Positions 36,082 to 45,540 of a DNA stretch of 64,000 nucleotides are shown here, piece by piece; position 1 is the stretch's first letter; every line of letters starts with the position of its first letter. The stretch lies in NCBI GenBank assembly GCA_024275165.1, contig JAJRZQ010000036.1:24919-88918 (forward strand), in the 5' to 3' direction. The translations under genes were made by a program, and so were the position numbers. The notes below the pieces were generated by a model. The model made no database searches, was not told the DNA's origin, and saw only the letters and a program-made list of their open reading frames with translations. The DNA comes from a bacterium (GTDB taxonomy: Bacteria > SAR324 > XYD2-FULL-50-16).

Positions 36082-36600
36082 GGAGCCTTTGAAAAATTCC
36101 CCCAACAAACCCATTTCTGTCGGATTTGATAAATTCAGCTAGGTAGCCCCTATTTTTTTATTTTTGAGAGGGATTTTCTCTCAACTCCCGTTTCTACGGA
36201 GTTTTGCCTGTTTTTAGCCTTAACGAGATTGTGCAGGCCAAAGAGCAGGCAAAGTTGCCCTAGGTTTTTCTCTAAGCCCCGGTATTTGACTTTGCGATAG
36301 CCCCATTGATATTTTAGTACTTGGAAAGGATACTCTACTTTTGCCCTGGTACTACTTCAATAGCGATTCCACAACTCCTGAGGTGTCTTCAGCTTTTGTC
36401 CTCTGGTGGCTTTTTCCAAAACCGCCCGGAAACCTCCAAGCTTTTCAAACTCTTGCTTTTTTGTCTCATTGATTATCCCCATAAATCGCCTGTTCCTCGC
36501 TATGCAGAAGGCTTTTAAACTGGCTGCTGTCATGATCTTTCGCTGTCGTAGCGGTTACACTGTGGACTAATCCGCTATTGGCATCCACCCCGGACAGGCT
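36082..36600 (-). mobile_element. Remnant of an IS5-family insertion sequence
   Basis: On the minus strand, reading from about 36600 to a TAG at 36150-36152, one finds the C-terminal half of an IS5-type DDE transposase: GVDANSGLVHSVTATT, LLHSEEQAIYGDN, then, after frame damage, RAKVEYPFQVLKYQWGY, YRGLEKNLGQLCLLFGLHNL. A TGA and at least one frameshift interrupt it, and the N-terminal half is missing, replaced at 36592-36602 by a short inverted repeat that borders the lipoprotein gene. GAGCCTTTGAAAAATTCCCC at 36082-36101 resembles the terminal repeat of such elements. No longer functional. Confidence 0.8.
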
Positions 36601-36602
36601 CT
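36592..36602. repeat. Left arm of 11-bp inverted repeat
   Basis: GGACAGGCTCT, matched inverted by AGAGCCTGTCC at 37422-37432. It marks the junction between the IS5 remnant and the lipoprotein gene. Confidence 0.6.
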
Positions 36603-37390
36603 CAAGGAACCACATTAATAACCTGATTTGTTCCGCTGGCATCATCAACATCATCCAAATCTACAGTGTATGGCTTAGATGGGTCGAAACCAGCTGCATC
36701 AGAAAGCACCACCCATACGGTTTCTACCTTAAATGTTGTGCAGGTGGAGGAAGATCCAGACTCAACATAGCCGTTGTACAACGAACTTGGAAGATCGGAA
36801 ATACTACCAGCAACTTCGATGGTTTTTTGATTTCCAGCTTGAATAAGGGAGTCTGATAAATTGCAGATAAACGCACCAACAGCCACCGGAGTGAACTTGA
36901 TTTTAAACCCTTTGGTATAGGGGGATATTGTCACTGTTGACTCTTTGTTTCCCGAAACATCATAACCAATTACTACAATATCTTGACCGCCAGAAGGGGA
37001 ACCTATTGTCGATATTGTTGGAGCAGATTCTTCAACCGCTACGGAATAAAAGGTGGAAGAGTCATCTTCAGCAGTCACCGTATAAAAAGGTAAAAAGCTA
37101 AAGTCGTTTGCAGTCACGCCACTTACCTGCGCGACCCCTCCATGAGTTACCGATTTTCCGTTATGTGTAAAACTCGCAACGAGAGAGCTTCTACTTGTAC
37201 CATACGGCACCGAAGCAGTTATGTTGGTCCCTGATATCGTAGCGGCAACATCGGAGGAAAGAGCCGAGTTAGTCGCCGCTAAAAAAGAAAATGAAGTAAA
37301 TTCACTTGTACTTTTAAGTGCTGCTTTACATCCGGCTAAAACCAAAAAAAACAGCAAAAGGGAAACTGTGAATGATTTAGTCATTTTCAT
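36602..37390 (-). CDS. DUF5018-like lipoprotein flanked by inverted repeats
   Basis: A 262-residue lipoprotein (SLLLFFLVLAGC lipobox). Residues about 30-110 follow the DUF5018 pattern seen in surface proteins: FTSFSFLAATNSALSSD, ISGTNITASVPYGTSRSS, GVAQVSGVTANDFSF, YTVTAEDDSSTFYSVAV. The rest is a beta-rich domain with no known family. GAGG before the ATG supports the start. Its base composition is lower in G+C than its neighbours, and its stop codon lies within an 11-base inverted repeat, with IS debris on both sides. It may have been carried in with the mobile elements, or its C-terminus truncated by them. Confidence 0.75.
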   Translation of the reverse strand: MKMTKSFTVSLLLFFLVLAGCKAALKSTSEFTSFSFLAATNSALSSDVAATISGTNITASVPYGTSRSSLVASFTHNGKSVTHGGVAQVSGVTANDFSFLPFYTVTAEDDSSTFYSVAVEESAPTISTIGSPSGGQDIVVIGYDVSGNKESTVTISPYTKGFKIKFTPVAVGAFICNLSDSLIQAGNQKTIEVAGSISDLPSSLYNGYVESGSSSTCTTFKVETVWVVLSDAAGFDPSKPYTVDLDDVDDASGTNQVINVVP

Positions 37391-37421
37391 GGTTACCTCA
37401 AAATTGTTTGTTGATCTGTTA

Positions 37422-37432
37422 AGAGCCTGTCC
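37422..37432. repeat. Right arm of 11-bp inverted repeat
   Basis: AGAGCCTGTCC, the exact inverse of 36592-36602. It separates the lipoprotein promoter region from the IS3 transposase remnant. Confidence 0.6.
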
Positions 37433-37443
37433 AATAAACTATT

Positions 37444-38050
37444 TTAGCACAAGAAAAATTTGTGATGCTCCGGTTTGTCTGGACAACCTGAGACCAGTTC
37501 TAAGCTCTGATCTTTGTTAAATTGAGGCCTCAGACAGCCTCGATGATTCCCGCGACCCCCATATACTTCATCAGGGGTATTCCCTCCATGAGTCTGGTGA
37601 GGGCGTTCTTGATTATAAAACTCAAACCAGGATTTCAGACCCTTTCTCAGGTCACTGACACCCTCAAAGGTATGCAGGTACAGGTATTGGTATTTCACAG
37701 TCCACCATAAGCGTTCAATGAAAATGTTGTCTTGGTACCACCCCCGGCCATCCATGCTGATACGGATATCGTTTTGTTTCAGCAGATTGATAAATTCCAG
37801 GCTCGTAAACTGAGCACCCTGATCCGTGTTGAATATCTCAGGTGTACCATGTTTCTGAATCGCCCCTTTTAAGGCCTCAACGCAAAAATCAGTATCCAGG
37901 CTGTTGGAGACTCGCCAAGCCAAAACCTGACGGCTGTACCCGTTCATAATGGCCACCAAGTACATGAAACCCCTTGCCATGGGTACATGTGATATCCGTT
38001 GCCCAAACCTGATTGGGCGATCAGTCTCGGGCCTTGTCGGATCTACTCAA
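37444..38050 (-). pseudogene. IS3-family transposase OrfB, 3' remnant with frameshift
   Basis: The main frame (37980-37444) encodes the integrase core: VAIMNGYSRQVLAWRVS, NTDQGAQFTSLEFINLL with the second catalytic Asp, RGWYQDNIFIERLWWTVKY with the catalytic Glu and FYNQERPHQTHGGNTPDEVY. Upstream, a different frame gives PNQVWATDI with the first catalytic Asp, ending 8 bases earlier. A two-base deletion in what was DITY-VPMARGF explains the shift. A TGA lies further upstream, and the N-terminal part is missing. The terminal residues after VYGGRG are not typical, so the right end is also altered. Inactive remnant. Confidence 0.8.
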
Positions 38051-38197
38051 ATCCTGGGAGCGAATTTGCGCTTTAAAAACCAAGCAAAAGGTGGCGCCCG
38101 TTCCACCACAAGGTTGTATCCCCCCTTTATTTTAAAGGCGATCTCCCGCTTGCTCTATCCGAAAGGGATTCGGATTGCATGCCCCCTTCATGAAGGC

Positions 38198-38229
38198 AAA
38201 AAAAACCCCCGCTCAAGGCGGGGGTTTTT
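38198..38229. terminator. Bidirectional rho-independent terminator after fusA
   Basis: Seven perfect pairs CCCCCGC/GCGGGGG with a five-base loop, flanked by eight A residues on one side and five T residues on the other. On the minus strand it lies 44 bases past the fusA stop. Confidence 0.85.
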
Positions 38230-38272
38230 AACAGAAAAAGAAATTTCTCGCCAATGTAGGGGTTGTTTCAAC

Positions 38273-40369
38273 CTACTCGTCTTTGGCCAGTTTATCCCTG
38301 CGAGCGGCAATCACCTCTTCTTGCACATTGCGGGGGCAAGCGGCATAAGATTCAAATTCCATGGAGAAGGTCGCCTTGCCTTGGGTCGCGCTACGCAAAC
38401 TCGTAGAATAACCAAACATTTCCGACAGGGGAACCGAGGCGTTGATGACGGTCATGTCTTCTCGTACTTCAGAGCCGGCGATAATCCCCCGACGGCTGGA
38501 AAGGTCGCCGATGACAGCGCCCTGAAACTCAGCCGGGGTTTCGACCTCGACTTTCATCATCGGTTCTAAGAGTTGGGGCCCCGCTTGGGCAATGGCCTGC
38601 TTCATCGCCTGACGAGAACAGATGCGAAAGGCCATGTCGGAAGAATCCACATCGTGGTATTTCCCGTCATTTAAATTGATCTTAATGCCCACCATGGGAA
38701 AAGCCCCCAAGGGCCCCTTGTTCATCACATCTTTAAAACCCATCTCGCAGGCGTTGATAAATTCGCTCGGGATGTTGCCGCCCTTGACCTTATTGTTGAA
38801 TTCAAAGGTGGGGCTCCCTTCGGTTTCATACTCTAAAGGCTCGATGCTGCCGATAACACAAGCGTATTGGCCCGAACCCCCGGTTTGTTTTTTATGGGTG
38901 TAGTCGAACTTGGATTGACGAGTGATCGCCTCGCGGTAGTTGACCTGAGGGGCGCCGACCTCGACTGGAACCTTGTATTCTCGTTGCATCCGTTCGATAT
39001 AAATCTCGAGGTGCAATTCCCCCATACCTGAGATAATCGTCTCCCCCGATTCTTCCGCGGTTTTGACATGAAAGGTAGGGTCTTCTTTAATAAAGCGGCT
39101 TAAGGCTTTGGAAAAACGGGTGGTGGCCGCGGCGTCGGTACAGGTCACCGCCAAGCTGATCACGGGAATGGGAACAAAAATTTTCTCTAAGGAGACATTG
39201 ATCGACTCTTCGCAGAAGGTATCCCCGGAAGCGCAATCCACCCCGATCATGGCGATGATATCCCCTGCTTCGGCTTTATCAATGTTTTCCCGGTCATTGG
39301 CATGCATCCGCACAAGCCGCCCCACACGGAGCTTTTTGCCTGTACGGGAGTTGTAAATGGTGGTCCCCTTTTCTAAAACCCCTTGATAGATACGGGTATA
39401 GGTCAACTGACCAAATTGCTCATCCGTAATTTTAAAGGCCATACAGACTAAGGGCTTTTTGGCATTGGCCTCAATCAATACTTCTTCACCGGTTTCCACC
39501 TGCGTGGCCCGGGCAGGGGCCGCCTGGGTGGGACTGGGCAAGTACTGTAAAACCGCGTCTAAAAGAGGCTGCACCGCTTTGTTTTTAAAAGCGCTACCCA
39601 TATAAACCGGAACCAGTTTAAGGCTATTGACCCCGTTCCAAACCGCGCGGTGAATAGCCTCTGTACTGATTTCCTTTTCTTCCAACAGGTCTTCCATCAA
39701 TTGATCATCAAACATGGAAAGGGCATCGAGCATCTCTTGGCGCTTTTCAGCGGCCTGCTCTTTCATGTCTGCTGGAATTTCTTTCACAATGACCTCGTCA
39801 CCTCGCTCGCCATCGTTATAATAGGCTTGCATGGCAACCAAATCGACCACCCCTTCAAACCCATCTTCTTGACCAATGGGAAGTTGCATGGGGACGGCGT
39901 TCAAGTTGAGTTTTTCTTTTAAATCCCGAACCCCTTTCCAGGGATCGGCACCCATGCGATCCATTTTATTGATGAAGCACAGGCGAGGCACGCGGTAGCG
40001 CTTCATCTGGCGGTCCACCGTAATGGACTGGCTTTGGACCCCGGCAACGGCGCACAAGATGATGATGGCCCCATCTAAAACACGCAGACTGCGTTCAACC
40101 TCTACGGTAAAATCAACATGGCCTGGAGTGTCGATAATGTTGACTTTATGATCTTTCCAATAAACGGTGGTAGAGGCGGAGGTAATGGTAATGCCTTTTT
40201 CCTTCTCTAGTTCCATGTGGTCCATGGTCGCACCAGAGCCGCCACCGCGGACTTCTTCGATTTTATGGATCTTGCCGGCGTAATAGAGGATGCGTTCGGT
40301 TAAGGTTGTCTTTCCGCTGTCGATATGCGCGGAAATACCGATATTACGAGTTAAATCAATCTCTTTCAT
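38273..40369 (-). CDS. fusA: Elongation factor G (spd/mitochondrial EF-G1 type)
   Basis: A 698-residue translational GTPase that moves tRNAs through the ribosome. G1 is [21 protein letters not shown]2 has [11 protein letters not shown]3 [10 protein letters not shown]4 [12 protein letters not shown]; then domain II ([11 protein letters not shown]), and domains III-V with [19 protein letters not shown]. Ser in AHIDSGKTT and the [16 protein letters not shown] segment mark the EF-G1 subtype shared by mitochondria, spirochaetes, planctomycetes and deltaproteobacteria rather than canonical EF-G (AHIDAGKTT). It stands alone, outside a str operon, ending at the terminator at 38198. A partner spdEFG2 is expected elsewhere. 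Confidence 0.95.
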   Translation of the reverse strand: MKEIDLTRNIGISAHIDSGKTTLTERILYYAGKIHKIEEVRGGGSGATMDHMELEKEKGITITSASTTVYWKDHKVNIIDTPGHVDFTVEVERSLRVLDGAIIILCAVAGVQSQSITVDRQMKRYRVPRLCFINKMDRMGADPWKGVRDLKEKLNLNAVPMQLPIGQEDGFEGVVDLVAMQAYYNDGERGDEVIVKEIPADMKEQAAEKRQEMLDALSMFDDQLMEDLLEEKEISTEAIHRAVWNGVNSLKLVPVYMGSAFKNKAVQPLLDAVLQYLPSPTQAAPARATQVETGEEVLIEANAKKPLVCMAFKITDEQFGQLTYTRIYQGVLEKGTTIYNSRTGKKLRVGRLVRMHANDRENIDKAEAGDIIAMIGVDCASGDTFCEESINVSLEKIFVPIPVISLAVTCTDAAATTRFSKALSRFIKEDPTFHVKTAEESGETIISGMGELHLEIYIERMQREYKVPVEVGAPQVNYREAITRQSKFDYTHKKQTGGSGQYACVIGSIEPLEYETEGSPTFEFNNKVKGGNIPSEFINACEMGFKDVMNKGPLGAFPMVGIKINLNDGKYHDVDSSDMAFRICSRQAMKQAIAQAGPQLLEPMMKVEVETPAEFQGAVIGDLSSRRGIIAGSEVREDMTVINASVPLSEMFGYSTSLRSATQGKATFSMEFESYAACPRNVQEEVIAARRDKLAKDE

Positions 40370-40473
40370 CGTTAGGAGTTTCCTATTAGTCCAGGTAATT
40401 GGCGGGGCGTGCCCATGGGTGAAAATTAGCCATTATAGGTAGGGAGCCAGGAGTTGTCTATCCTTTTTTACAA

Positions 40474-41268
40474 TCAAGCGGGCAGAATGCGCAAAGGAGC
40501 GGTGGTAGCGAGTTTCCCCAATTTTTTCATCTCTTCCATAAAGCGCAGCAACCCCTGTTGAAAAAAATCATCCAAGCCGTAATGCAGGTTTTGCAAATAG
40601 GCCAAACAATCCGACTCCCTTAAAAAAGCTTGGCCATAATGCTTAGCGGCCATCTCCGAAAATAAAGAACGGGCAAGAGCCTTCGATTCCAAAAGCCCGC
40701 GGTGAATGAGGTGTACCTCTGCGGCGTGGGATTGGTACACCTCTTCGCGCACCACCCACAAGGCAAAAACAAAAGGCAGGCCGGTTTGCCGCTGCCACAA
40801 TTCACCTAAGTCGTACACAAAGGCATCCTGTTGGCTGTAAAACCTTCGTATGGCTTCATCGGCGATGAGCAAAAAGGCCCGGGTCGGGCTTTCTGTGTGG
40901 AAGCGATATTGAGGGCGTAAATCTTTTAAAAGATACTGCACCAAATTGACACTGGTTAAGGAATGGGCGGTGAGCCCGATCTCTTGTCCGGCCAATGCCT
41001 CTAAAGGGACTTGACTAAAAAGATAGATGGAGCGCACCGGGCCAAAACAACTGACCCCCAAATCGGGCAAGATACGGTATTGCTCTGGGTTTTGCAGGTA
41101 TTCAAAGGAGCTGACGACACTCAGGTCCAAGAAACCCTGATTGAGTTTCTCATTAAGCTCTGTTACTCTACCCTCGATCAACTCGCATTGAAGCTTCACC
41201 TTCCCTTCTAGAATCCCAAAGTGAATCGGCAAGGTATTTAAAACTTTCATCACTCCGAGTCGAAGCAT
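40474..41268 (-). CDS. mqnA: Chorismate dehydratase, futalosine menaquinone pathway
   Basis: A 264-residue MqnA, which dehydrates chorismate to 3-enolpyruvyl-benzoate, the first committed step of the futalosine route to menaquinone. Signatures: LRLGVMKVLNTLPIHFGIL, LNQGFLDLSVVSSFEYLQ, LGVSCFGPVRSIYLFSQVP and LIADEAIRRFY, fitting the periplasmic-binding-protein-like fold. AAGGAG six bases before the ATG sets the start. It diverges from cinA by 24 bases. Menaquinone suggests anaerobic or mixed respiration, consistent with the multihaem cytochromes further on. Confidence 0.9.
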   Translation of the reverse strand: MLRLGVMKVLNTLPIHFGILEGKVKLQCELIEGRVTELNEKLNQGFLDLSVVSSFEYLQNPEQYRILPDLGVSCFGPVRSIYLFSQVPLEALAGQEIGLTAHSLTSVNLVQYLLKDLRPQYRFHTESPTRAFLLIADEAIRRFYSQQDAFVYDLGELWQRQTGLPFVFALWVVREEVYQSHAAEVHLIHRGLLESKALARSLFSEMAAKHYGQAFLRESDCLAYLQNLHYGLDDFFQQGLLRFMEEMKKLGKLATTAPLRILPA

Positions 41269-41292
41269 TTTTTCTCCTTCAAAAAACCATCC

Positions 41293-42606
41293 ATGCCACG
41301 AATCTTCAATAAGATCAAACTGGGCTTACTCCTCACCGGCACCGAAGTCATGACGGGGGATATCCTCGATTCCAATTCCAGCTTTATCGCAAAGGAATTT
41401 TTAGGGGTCGGGTTACGCATCCAGGTAAAGGTCGCGGTGCCCGATGAAAAAGGCCAAATCTCTCAAGAAATTATAAACTTAACCCAATCGCTCGACCTGC
41501 TGATCGTCAATGGCGGGCTCGGGGCGACTTTAGACGATGTCACCGCGGCAGCGGCAGCGGATGCTTGCGGAGTCGAACTGGCCGCCCATCCCATTGCGGT
41601 AGCGCACATTGAACAACGCACGGGAATCAAAAAAGAAGTTGCCCAAAGCCTACAGTTTAAGCAGGCCTTGATGCCGGTCGGGGCCGAACCCATAGATAAC
41701 CCCGTGGGCACGGCCTTGGGGTTTTACTTGCTCTTGCATGGCTGCCATTGCTATTTTACCCCCGGGGTGCCCTTGGAGATGAAAGCGATGGTGACAGGCC
41801 CGATCATGCGACAGGTCATGGAGGATTTTGCCTTAAAAAAACCAGTGGAGATCCTGCGGTTTTTTGTTTTGGGCTTAGGGGAGAGCCGAATTCAGCAGAT
41901 CATTCAAGGGCAGGTGCCCGCAGAAACCTTAGAGCGAATTTTTTTGGGTTTTCGGGTAGAAGCCCCCATGGTGGAGGCGAAACTCACCTGTTTTGAGCAA
42001 GAGGATTTAAGCTTACTGCATGAAACCGCGGCAGTGGTACAAAGCTTACTCTCCGATTACATCGTGAGCAAGGCCGACCCCTTGCCCGCCCGCGTCAATC
42101 AACTCCTGCGGGCTCAAGGGCAATCTCTCGCCCTGGCCGAATCCTGCACCGGCGGCTTGATCGGAAGCTATATCACCAGTGTGGCGGGGGCCTCGGATGT
42201 ATTGGAGGCGGGCTTTGTCACCTATTCCTATCAAAGCAAAACCAAACTTTTAGGGGTACCGGCAGACCTTTTGGCCGATTCCGGCGCGGTCTGCAAAGAG
42301 GTCGTGCTGGCAATGGCCCAGGGCGCCTTGACCCAAAGCTCTGCCCATTGGGCGCTGGCGGTCAGCGGGATCGCCGGCCCCGGAGGGGGCACACCGGAAA
42401 AGCCCATCGGCACGGTTTTTATTGCCTGGGGGAATAAAGAAAAAATCATCACCCGTAAATTATGGATTCGGCGAGAGCGCACCCAGTTTCAGCATTACAC
42501 GGCCATGGCCGCCTTAGACCTGCTACGCCGCCAGTTGCAGGGCTTGCCGACCGACAAACCCTATTATTTCGACAGCCTGACCAATCACCTACTGTCCATG
42601 GGGTAG
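41293..42606 (+). CDS. cinA: CinA: competence/damage-inducible protein with NMN deamidase domain
   Basis: A 437-residue CinA. The N-terminal half is a molybdopterin-binding-like domain with pyrophosphatase activity in relatives (LLLTGTEVMTGDILDSNSSF, VNGGLGATLDDVTAAA, NPVGTALGFY, FTPGVPLEM). From about residue 270 the C-terminal domain is PncC-like nicotinamide-nucleotide deamidase (LALAESCTGGLIGSYIT, VAGASDVLEAGFVTYSYQSK, AVSGIAGPGGGTPEKPIGTV), which recycles NMN for NAD. The canonical SGGLGPTxDD is here NGGLGATLDD. Length is normal. Confidence 0.92.
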   Translation: MPRIFNKIKLGLLLTGTEVMTGDILDSNSSFIAKEFLGVGLRIQVKVAVPDEKGQISQEIINLTQSLDLLIVNGGLGATLDDVTAAAAADACGVELAAHPIAVAHIEQRTGIKKEVAQSLQFKQALMPVGAEPIDNPVGTALGFYLLLHGCHCYFTPGVPLEMKAMVTGPIMRQVMEDFALKKPVEILRFFVLGLGESRIQQIIQGQVPAETLERIFLGFRVEAPMVEAKLTCFEQEDLSLLHETAAVVQSLLSDYIVSKADPLPARVNQLLRAQGQSLALAESCTGGLIGSYITSVAGASDVLEAGFVTYSYQSKTKLLGVPADLLADSGAVCKEVVLAMAQGALTQSSAHWALAVSGIAGPGGGTPEKPIGTVFIAWGNKEKIITRKLWIRRERTQFQHYTAMAALDLLRRQLQGLPTDKPYYFDSLTNHLLSMG

Positions 42607-42749
42607 GGTTTCGTTTCCCCCCTTGTTTGCCTTTCCCTGCCCAAAGAAACCATCAGGATAGAAAAGCGCTTGACGAAAAGAAAAAAATAAAGAAAAAATT
42701 AAGGATTCAAGATTTACCGCTGGTTAGCGGAAGAAAAACCAAAGGAACT

Positions 42750-42959
42750 ATGGAAATCAGAATCGTCAACAATCAGGTTGAACGGGGAATGCGCGAATTA
42801 AAACGCCTGCTCATTCGCGAAGGGCTCTTTAAAGAACTAAAAAAACGCCGTTACTACGCTAAGCCAAGCGTGAAAACAAAACTAAAACGCGAAGAAGCGG
42901 AAAAAACCCGCCATAAAGACCGCAAACGAGCCGTTGCCCGAGCTAAAAACTTTTTGTAG
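42750..42959 (+). CDS. rpsU: 30S ribosomal protein bS21
   Basis: A 69-residue, highly basic bS21. The core ERGMRELKRLLIREGLFKEL, KKRRYYAKPSVKTKLKREEA matches the conserved R-(K/F)-KR-x-x-x-x-x-G and R-R-x-(Y/F)-x-x-x-KP pattern. An AAAGGA ribosome binding site five bases before ATG 42750 fixes the start; the frame continues open upstream without protein character. It is monocistronic with a likely terminator at 43054. Confidence 0.9.
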   Translation: MEIRIVNNQVERGMRELKRLLIREGLFKELKKRRYYAKPSVKTKLKREEAEKTRHKDRKRAVARAKNFL

Positions 42960-43053
42960 GCTGCTCTGCCTTTAAAAATTGCCTTTTTGTGGATTCCTTT
43001 TAATCCGCCGAATCCATAAAGCTTACCCTGCCCTGTCATGGGGCAGAAGCAAT

Positions 43054-43092
43054 AAAAAACCCCGAATGCCTTGCGCTAACGGGTTTTTTTTT
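43054..43092. terminator. Probable terminator between rpsU and lipM
   Basis: A-rich run followed by CCCG, a 15-base loop and CGGG with eight T residues. The GC stem is short, but A/T runs extend it and could serve both convergent genes. Confidence 0.5.
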
Positions 43093-43094
43093 GC

Positions 43095-43856
43095 CTAGAC
43101 CCCCAAACCCCTAAGCTTGAACTCCGCCGCCATGGCTTGGGCCTTGGACATTTCCTTTTCCGTGAAATCTCGCGCCCGCGCCCGCCCCTGCCATACATCA
43201 GCAAATGCCCCTTCCAAGGCTTGGGTGAGCAAGGACAAGGCAAAGGAGTAACCCGCCTCGCTCAAACCGGTAAAGCGTTCCCCATCCGCATTCGGCCACA
43301 GGGCTAGCCATAAATCAAGGTCGCGCTTGAGTAAAATAGCGCCATGCTGTAAAAGCCGCTTCCCCTGCCGCCGTTGCGCTGAGCCGATAAGCTTTTTCCC
43401 CTCCAACAACAGCTCATAGGCGGAGGGTTCTAAAAAGCAGTGGCTCCCCCGGGGTTTGAATTTTTTGTATTCCCCTGAGGTCACCGCGACTCCTAGAGAG
43501 GTCAGAGCCTTGCTGAGCGGTCTGGACAAAAAACGGTAGGACTCCAAAACCCCCTGGGGTAAAGGCGGAATCGAGCCGACAAAGCTGTAGGTTAGTTCGT
43601 GCTGGTGCAATACCGCTTGGCCCCCCGTATCTCTCCTCACCAAGGCGCAAGCCTTTAAGGCCTCTTGGTTTAAGTCGTGAAAGTCCTTTTGGTTGCGCCC
43701 TAAGGATAAGGTCGGCTGAGACCAACCATAAAGACGAAACACGCTCTCTGTTCCTTGCAGCAACAAGCGGTCGAGGGCCATGTTCAAGGCAGGCTCATAG
43801 ACCCCATAGGGGATCAAGCGAATTTGACCCAAATTATTAATCCAGCTAGCATCCAT
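43095..43856 (-). CDS. lipM: Octanoyltransferase/lipoate-protein ligase family protein (LipM-like)
   Basis: A 253-residue member of the BPL/LplA/LipB superfamily. It has the entry strand LNMALDRLLLQGTESVFRLY, WSQPTLSLGRNQ, the acyl-pocket RRDTGGQAVLHQHELTYSF, and CFLEPSAYELLLEGKKLIGS and QRRQGKRLLQHGAILL, the LipM/LplA arrangement including the Lys that contacts the carboxylate and a Cys usable as acyl acceptor. Position directly divergent from lipA supports a role in making protein-bound octanoyl groups for lipoyl synthase; the LplA alternative remains. AGGTGAG precedes the ATG. Confidence 0.8.
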   Translation of the reverse strand: MDASWINNLGQIRLIPYGVYEPALNMALDRLLLQGTESVFRLYGWSQPTLSLGRNQKDFHDLNQEALKACALVRRDTGGQAVLHQHELTYSFVGSIPPLPQGVLESYRFLSRPLSKALTSLGVAVTSGEYKKFKPRGSHCFLEPSAYELLLEGKKLIGSAQRRQGKRLLQHGAILLKRDLDLWLALWPNADGERFTGLSEAGYSFALSLLTQALEGAFADVWQGRARARDFTEKEMSKAQAMAAEFKLRGLGV

Positions 43857-43880
43857 GAATCCATCTCACCTGAAACAACC

Positions 43881-44777
43881 ATGATGCGCAAGCCCCAGAG
43901 ATTACCCAAACCCCCTTGGCTGAAGGTGCGACTCCCCCAAGGAAAAGGTTGGCAAACACTTGCGGGCCTAACCCAAAGCCTCGCCTTGCCCACGGTTTGC
44001 GAGGAAGCGAAATGCCCCAACCTCGGTGAATGTTGGGGGGGAGGAACCGCGACCTTCATGCTTTTAGGCGAGGTCTGCACCCGCGCCTGCCGATTTTGCT
44101 CTGTGCAGACCCAGGGGCGGCCCCCCTTACCCGATCCAACAGAACCGGCAAGACTGGCAGAAAGCTTAACAAGCTTAAACCTGAACTATCTGGTTTTAAC
44201 CTCGGTGGATCGAGACGACCTGCCCGATCAAGGGGCGGCGCACCTTCTCGCTTGCGTGGCCGCCGCTCAAGCGCAGGACCCCACCTTAAAAATCGAACTG
44301 CTCATGCCCGATTTTCGAGGGGATCCAAAGATCGTCGAAAAAATGACCGGATTAGGGGTCGCGGTTTTAGGGCACAATATAGAATGTGTGCGCTCAAAAA
44401 GCGTGACCGTGCGCGACCCCCGCTGTGGCTATGAGCAATCCTTAGAGGTCTTAAAAAAAATTAAAAGCGTCAACAGGGACCAAAAGACCAAATCCGGTTT
44501 CATGTTGGGTTTTGGAGAGGAAAAAGAAGAAATCTTAGAGACCTTCGCCGACCTACGAGAGGCAGGAGTGGATTTTTTAACCCTCGGTCAATACTTGCAG
44601 CCACAAAAGACCAAACTCCCGGTGAGCCGTTATTGGAGCCCCGAGGAATTTGAGGAATTAAAGCTTGAGGCAATGAGCTTTGGTTTCAGCTATGTCGCTG
44701 CCGGCCCTCTGGTGCGCAGCAGTTACAAGGCCTTTGAGCAATGGATGCTGGGGCAGGCCCATGAGCGGACGATTTAA
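43881..44777 (+). CDS. lipA: Lipoyl synthase
   Basis: A 298-residue radical-SAM lipoyl synthase that inserts two sulfurs into protein-bound octanoate. Both iron-sulfur motifs are visible: CEEAKCPNLGEC for the auxiliary cluster and CTRACRFC for the SAM cluster; then TSVDRDDLPDQGAAH, IELLMPDFRGD, LGHNIECV, KSGFMLGFGE, TLGQYLQP and AAGPLVRSSYKA with the C-terminal RxxxS serine ligand. I chose ATG 43881 over a longer frame from 43755 that overlaps lipM. comF overlaps the last codons. Confidence 0.95.
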   Translation: MMRKPQRLPKPPWLKVRLPQGKGWQTLAGLTQSLALPTVCEEAKCPNLGECWGGGTATFMLLGEVCTRACRFCSVQTQGRPPLPDPTEPARLAESLTSLNLNYLVLTSVDRDDLPDQGAAHLLACVAAAQAQDPTLKIELLMPDFRGDPKIVEKMTGLGVAVLGHNIECVRSKSVTVRDPRCGYEQSLEVLKKIKSVNRDQKTKSGFMLGFGEEKEEILETFADLREAGVDFLTLGQYLQPQKTKLPVSRYWSPEEFEELKLEAMSFGFSYVAAGPLVRSSYKAFEQWMLGQAHERTI

Positions 44778-45477
44778 AACCATACAAGCCCGCTTGGGCA
44801 AGGCCTTTCCCTTACCCGGTTGGTGCTTTGGCTGCCAAACTTTTTTGCCCCGAGCGACTCCTCCCTGGCTCTGCCGAAACTGCATCCAAAAACTGCCCCA
44901 TTGGCAGGAGGGGATTTGTCTAGCCTGCGGCCATGTTCATCATTTAAGCGACTGTCAAGAAGATTGGACCTTGGTATTGGATCATTTCCACGCGGTGTTT
45001 GCTTATGTAGACCCGATTCGCGAATGGCTCTCTCGCTTTAAGTATGGGGGGAATTTAAACGGGGGGCGCATTTTAAAGGCTCTGCTCGCGAATTACTTCA
45101 ACCAACACCCCCAATTGCTTGAATCTGTGGATTTAATTCTACCCGTGCCCAGTCACCCTAAAAAATTAGTCCAGCGGGGGCTGAATGTCCCGGCCTATTT
45201 GCTGGATCTACCCGGGCTCAGCCCAACCAACGGGGCCGCGAAAAAAATAAAGGAAACCTCTTCCCAAGCGGGGCTGCATTCTAAAGAACGGCAGCGAAAC
45301 CTAAGCCGCGCTTTTGCGGCAAACCCCGCGGAAGTCGAGGGGAAAAGCGTGCTGCTTTTTGACGATGTCTGCACCACCGGGGCAACCTTAGAAGAATTGG
45401 CCCTGACTTTAAAAAGAACGGGGGCAAACTCGGTGGGGGCTTGGGTTTTAGCTCGAGCGGTCAAGGGAGGGGCCTAG
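44761..45477 (+). CDS. comF: ComF-family phosphoribosyltransferase-like protein
   Basis: A 238-residue ComF protein. An N-terminal double zinc ribbon (CFGCQTF, CRNCIQ, CLACGHVHHLSDC) precedes a type I phosphoribosyltransferase fold with LILPVPSHPKKLVQRGLN and the PRPP loop VLLFDDVCTTGATLEELAL. It is needed for DNA uptake steps in competent bacteria; the biochemical role is unsettled. ATG 44761 lies inside the end of lipA; upstream in-frame ATGs fall further into lipA and are unlikely. The window also holds cinA, another competence-named gene, but no other DNA-uptake genes. Confidence 0.9.
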   Translation: MSGRFKTIQARLGKAFPLPGWCFGCQTFLPRATPPWLCRNCIQKLPHWQEGICLACGHVHHLSDCQEDWTLVLDHFHAVFAYVDPIREWLSRFKYGGNLNGGRILKALLANYFNQHPQLLESVDLILPVPSHPKKLVQRGLNVPAYLLDLPGLSPTNGAAKKIKETSSQAGLHSKERQRNLSRAFAANPAEVEGKSVLLFDDVCTTGATLEELALTLKRTGANSVGAWVLARAVKGGA

Positions 45478-45511
45478 GCCGCTCACAGCCCCCTCCGCTG
45501 AGTTCCGCTCA

Positions 45512-45540
45512 GGGAAACTCTGAAAAACGCGGAGGTTCCC
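45512..45540 (+). repeat. Conserved-loop hairpin, copy 3
   Basis: GGGAA/TTCCC and CTC/GAG arms with one A-G mismatch around loop TGAAAAACGCG. It forms the left end of the 200-bp element at 45518-45718. Confidence 0.6.

Noticed and set aside
36321-36518. 65-residue plus-strand open frame
   Set aside because: It is the complement of the IS5 transposase remnant.
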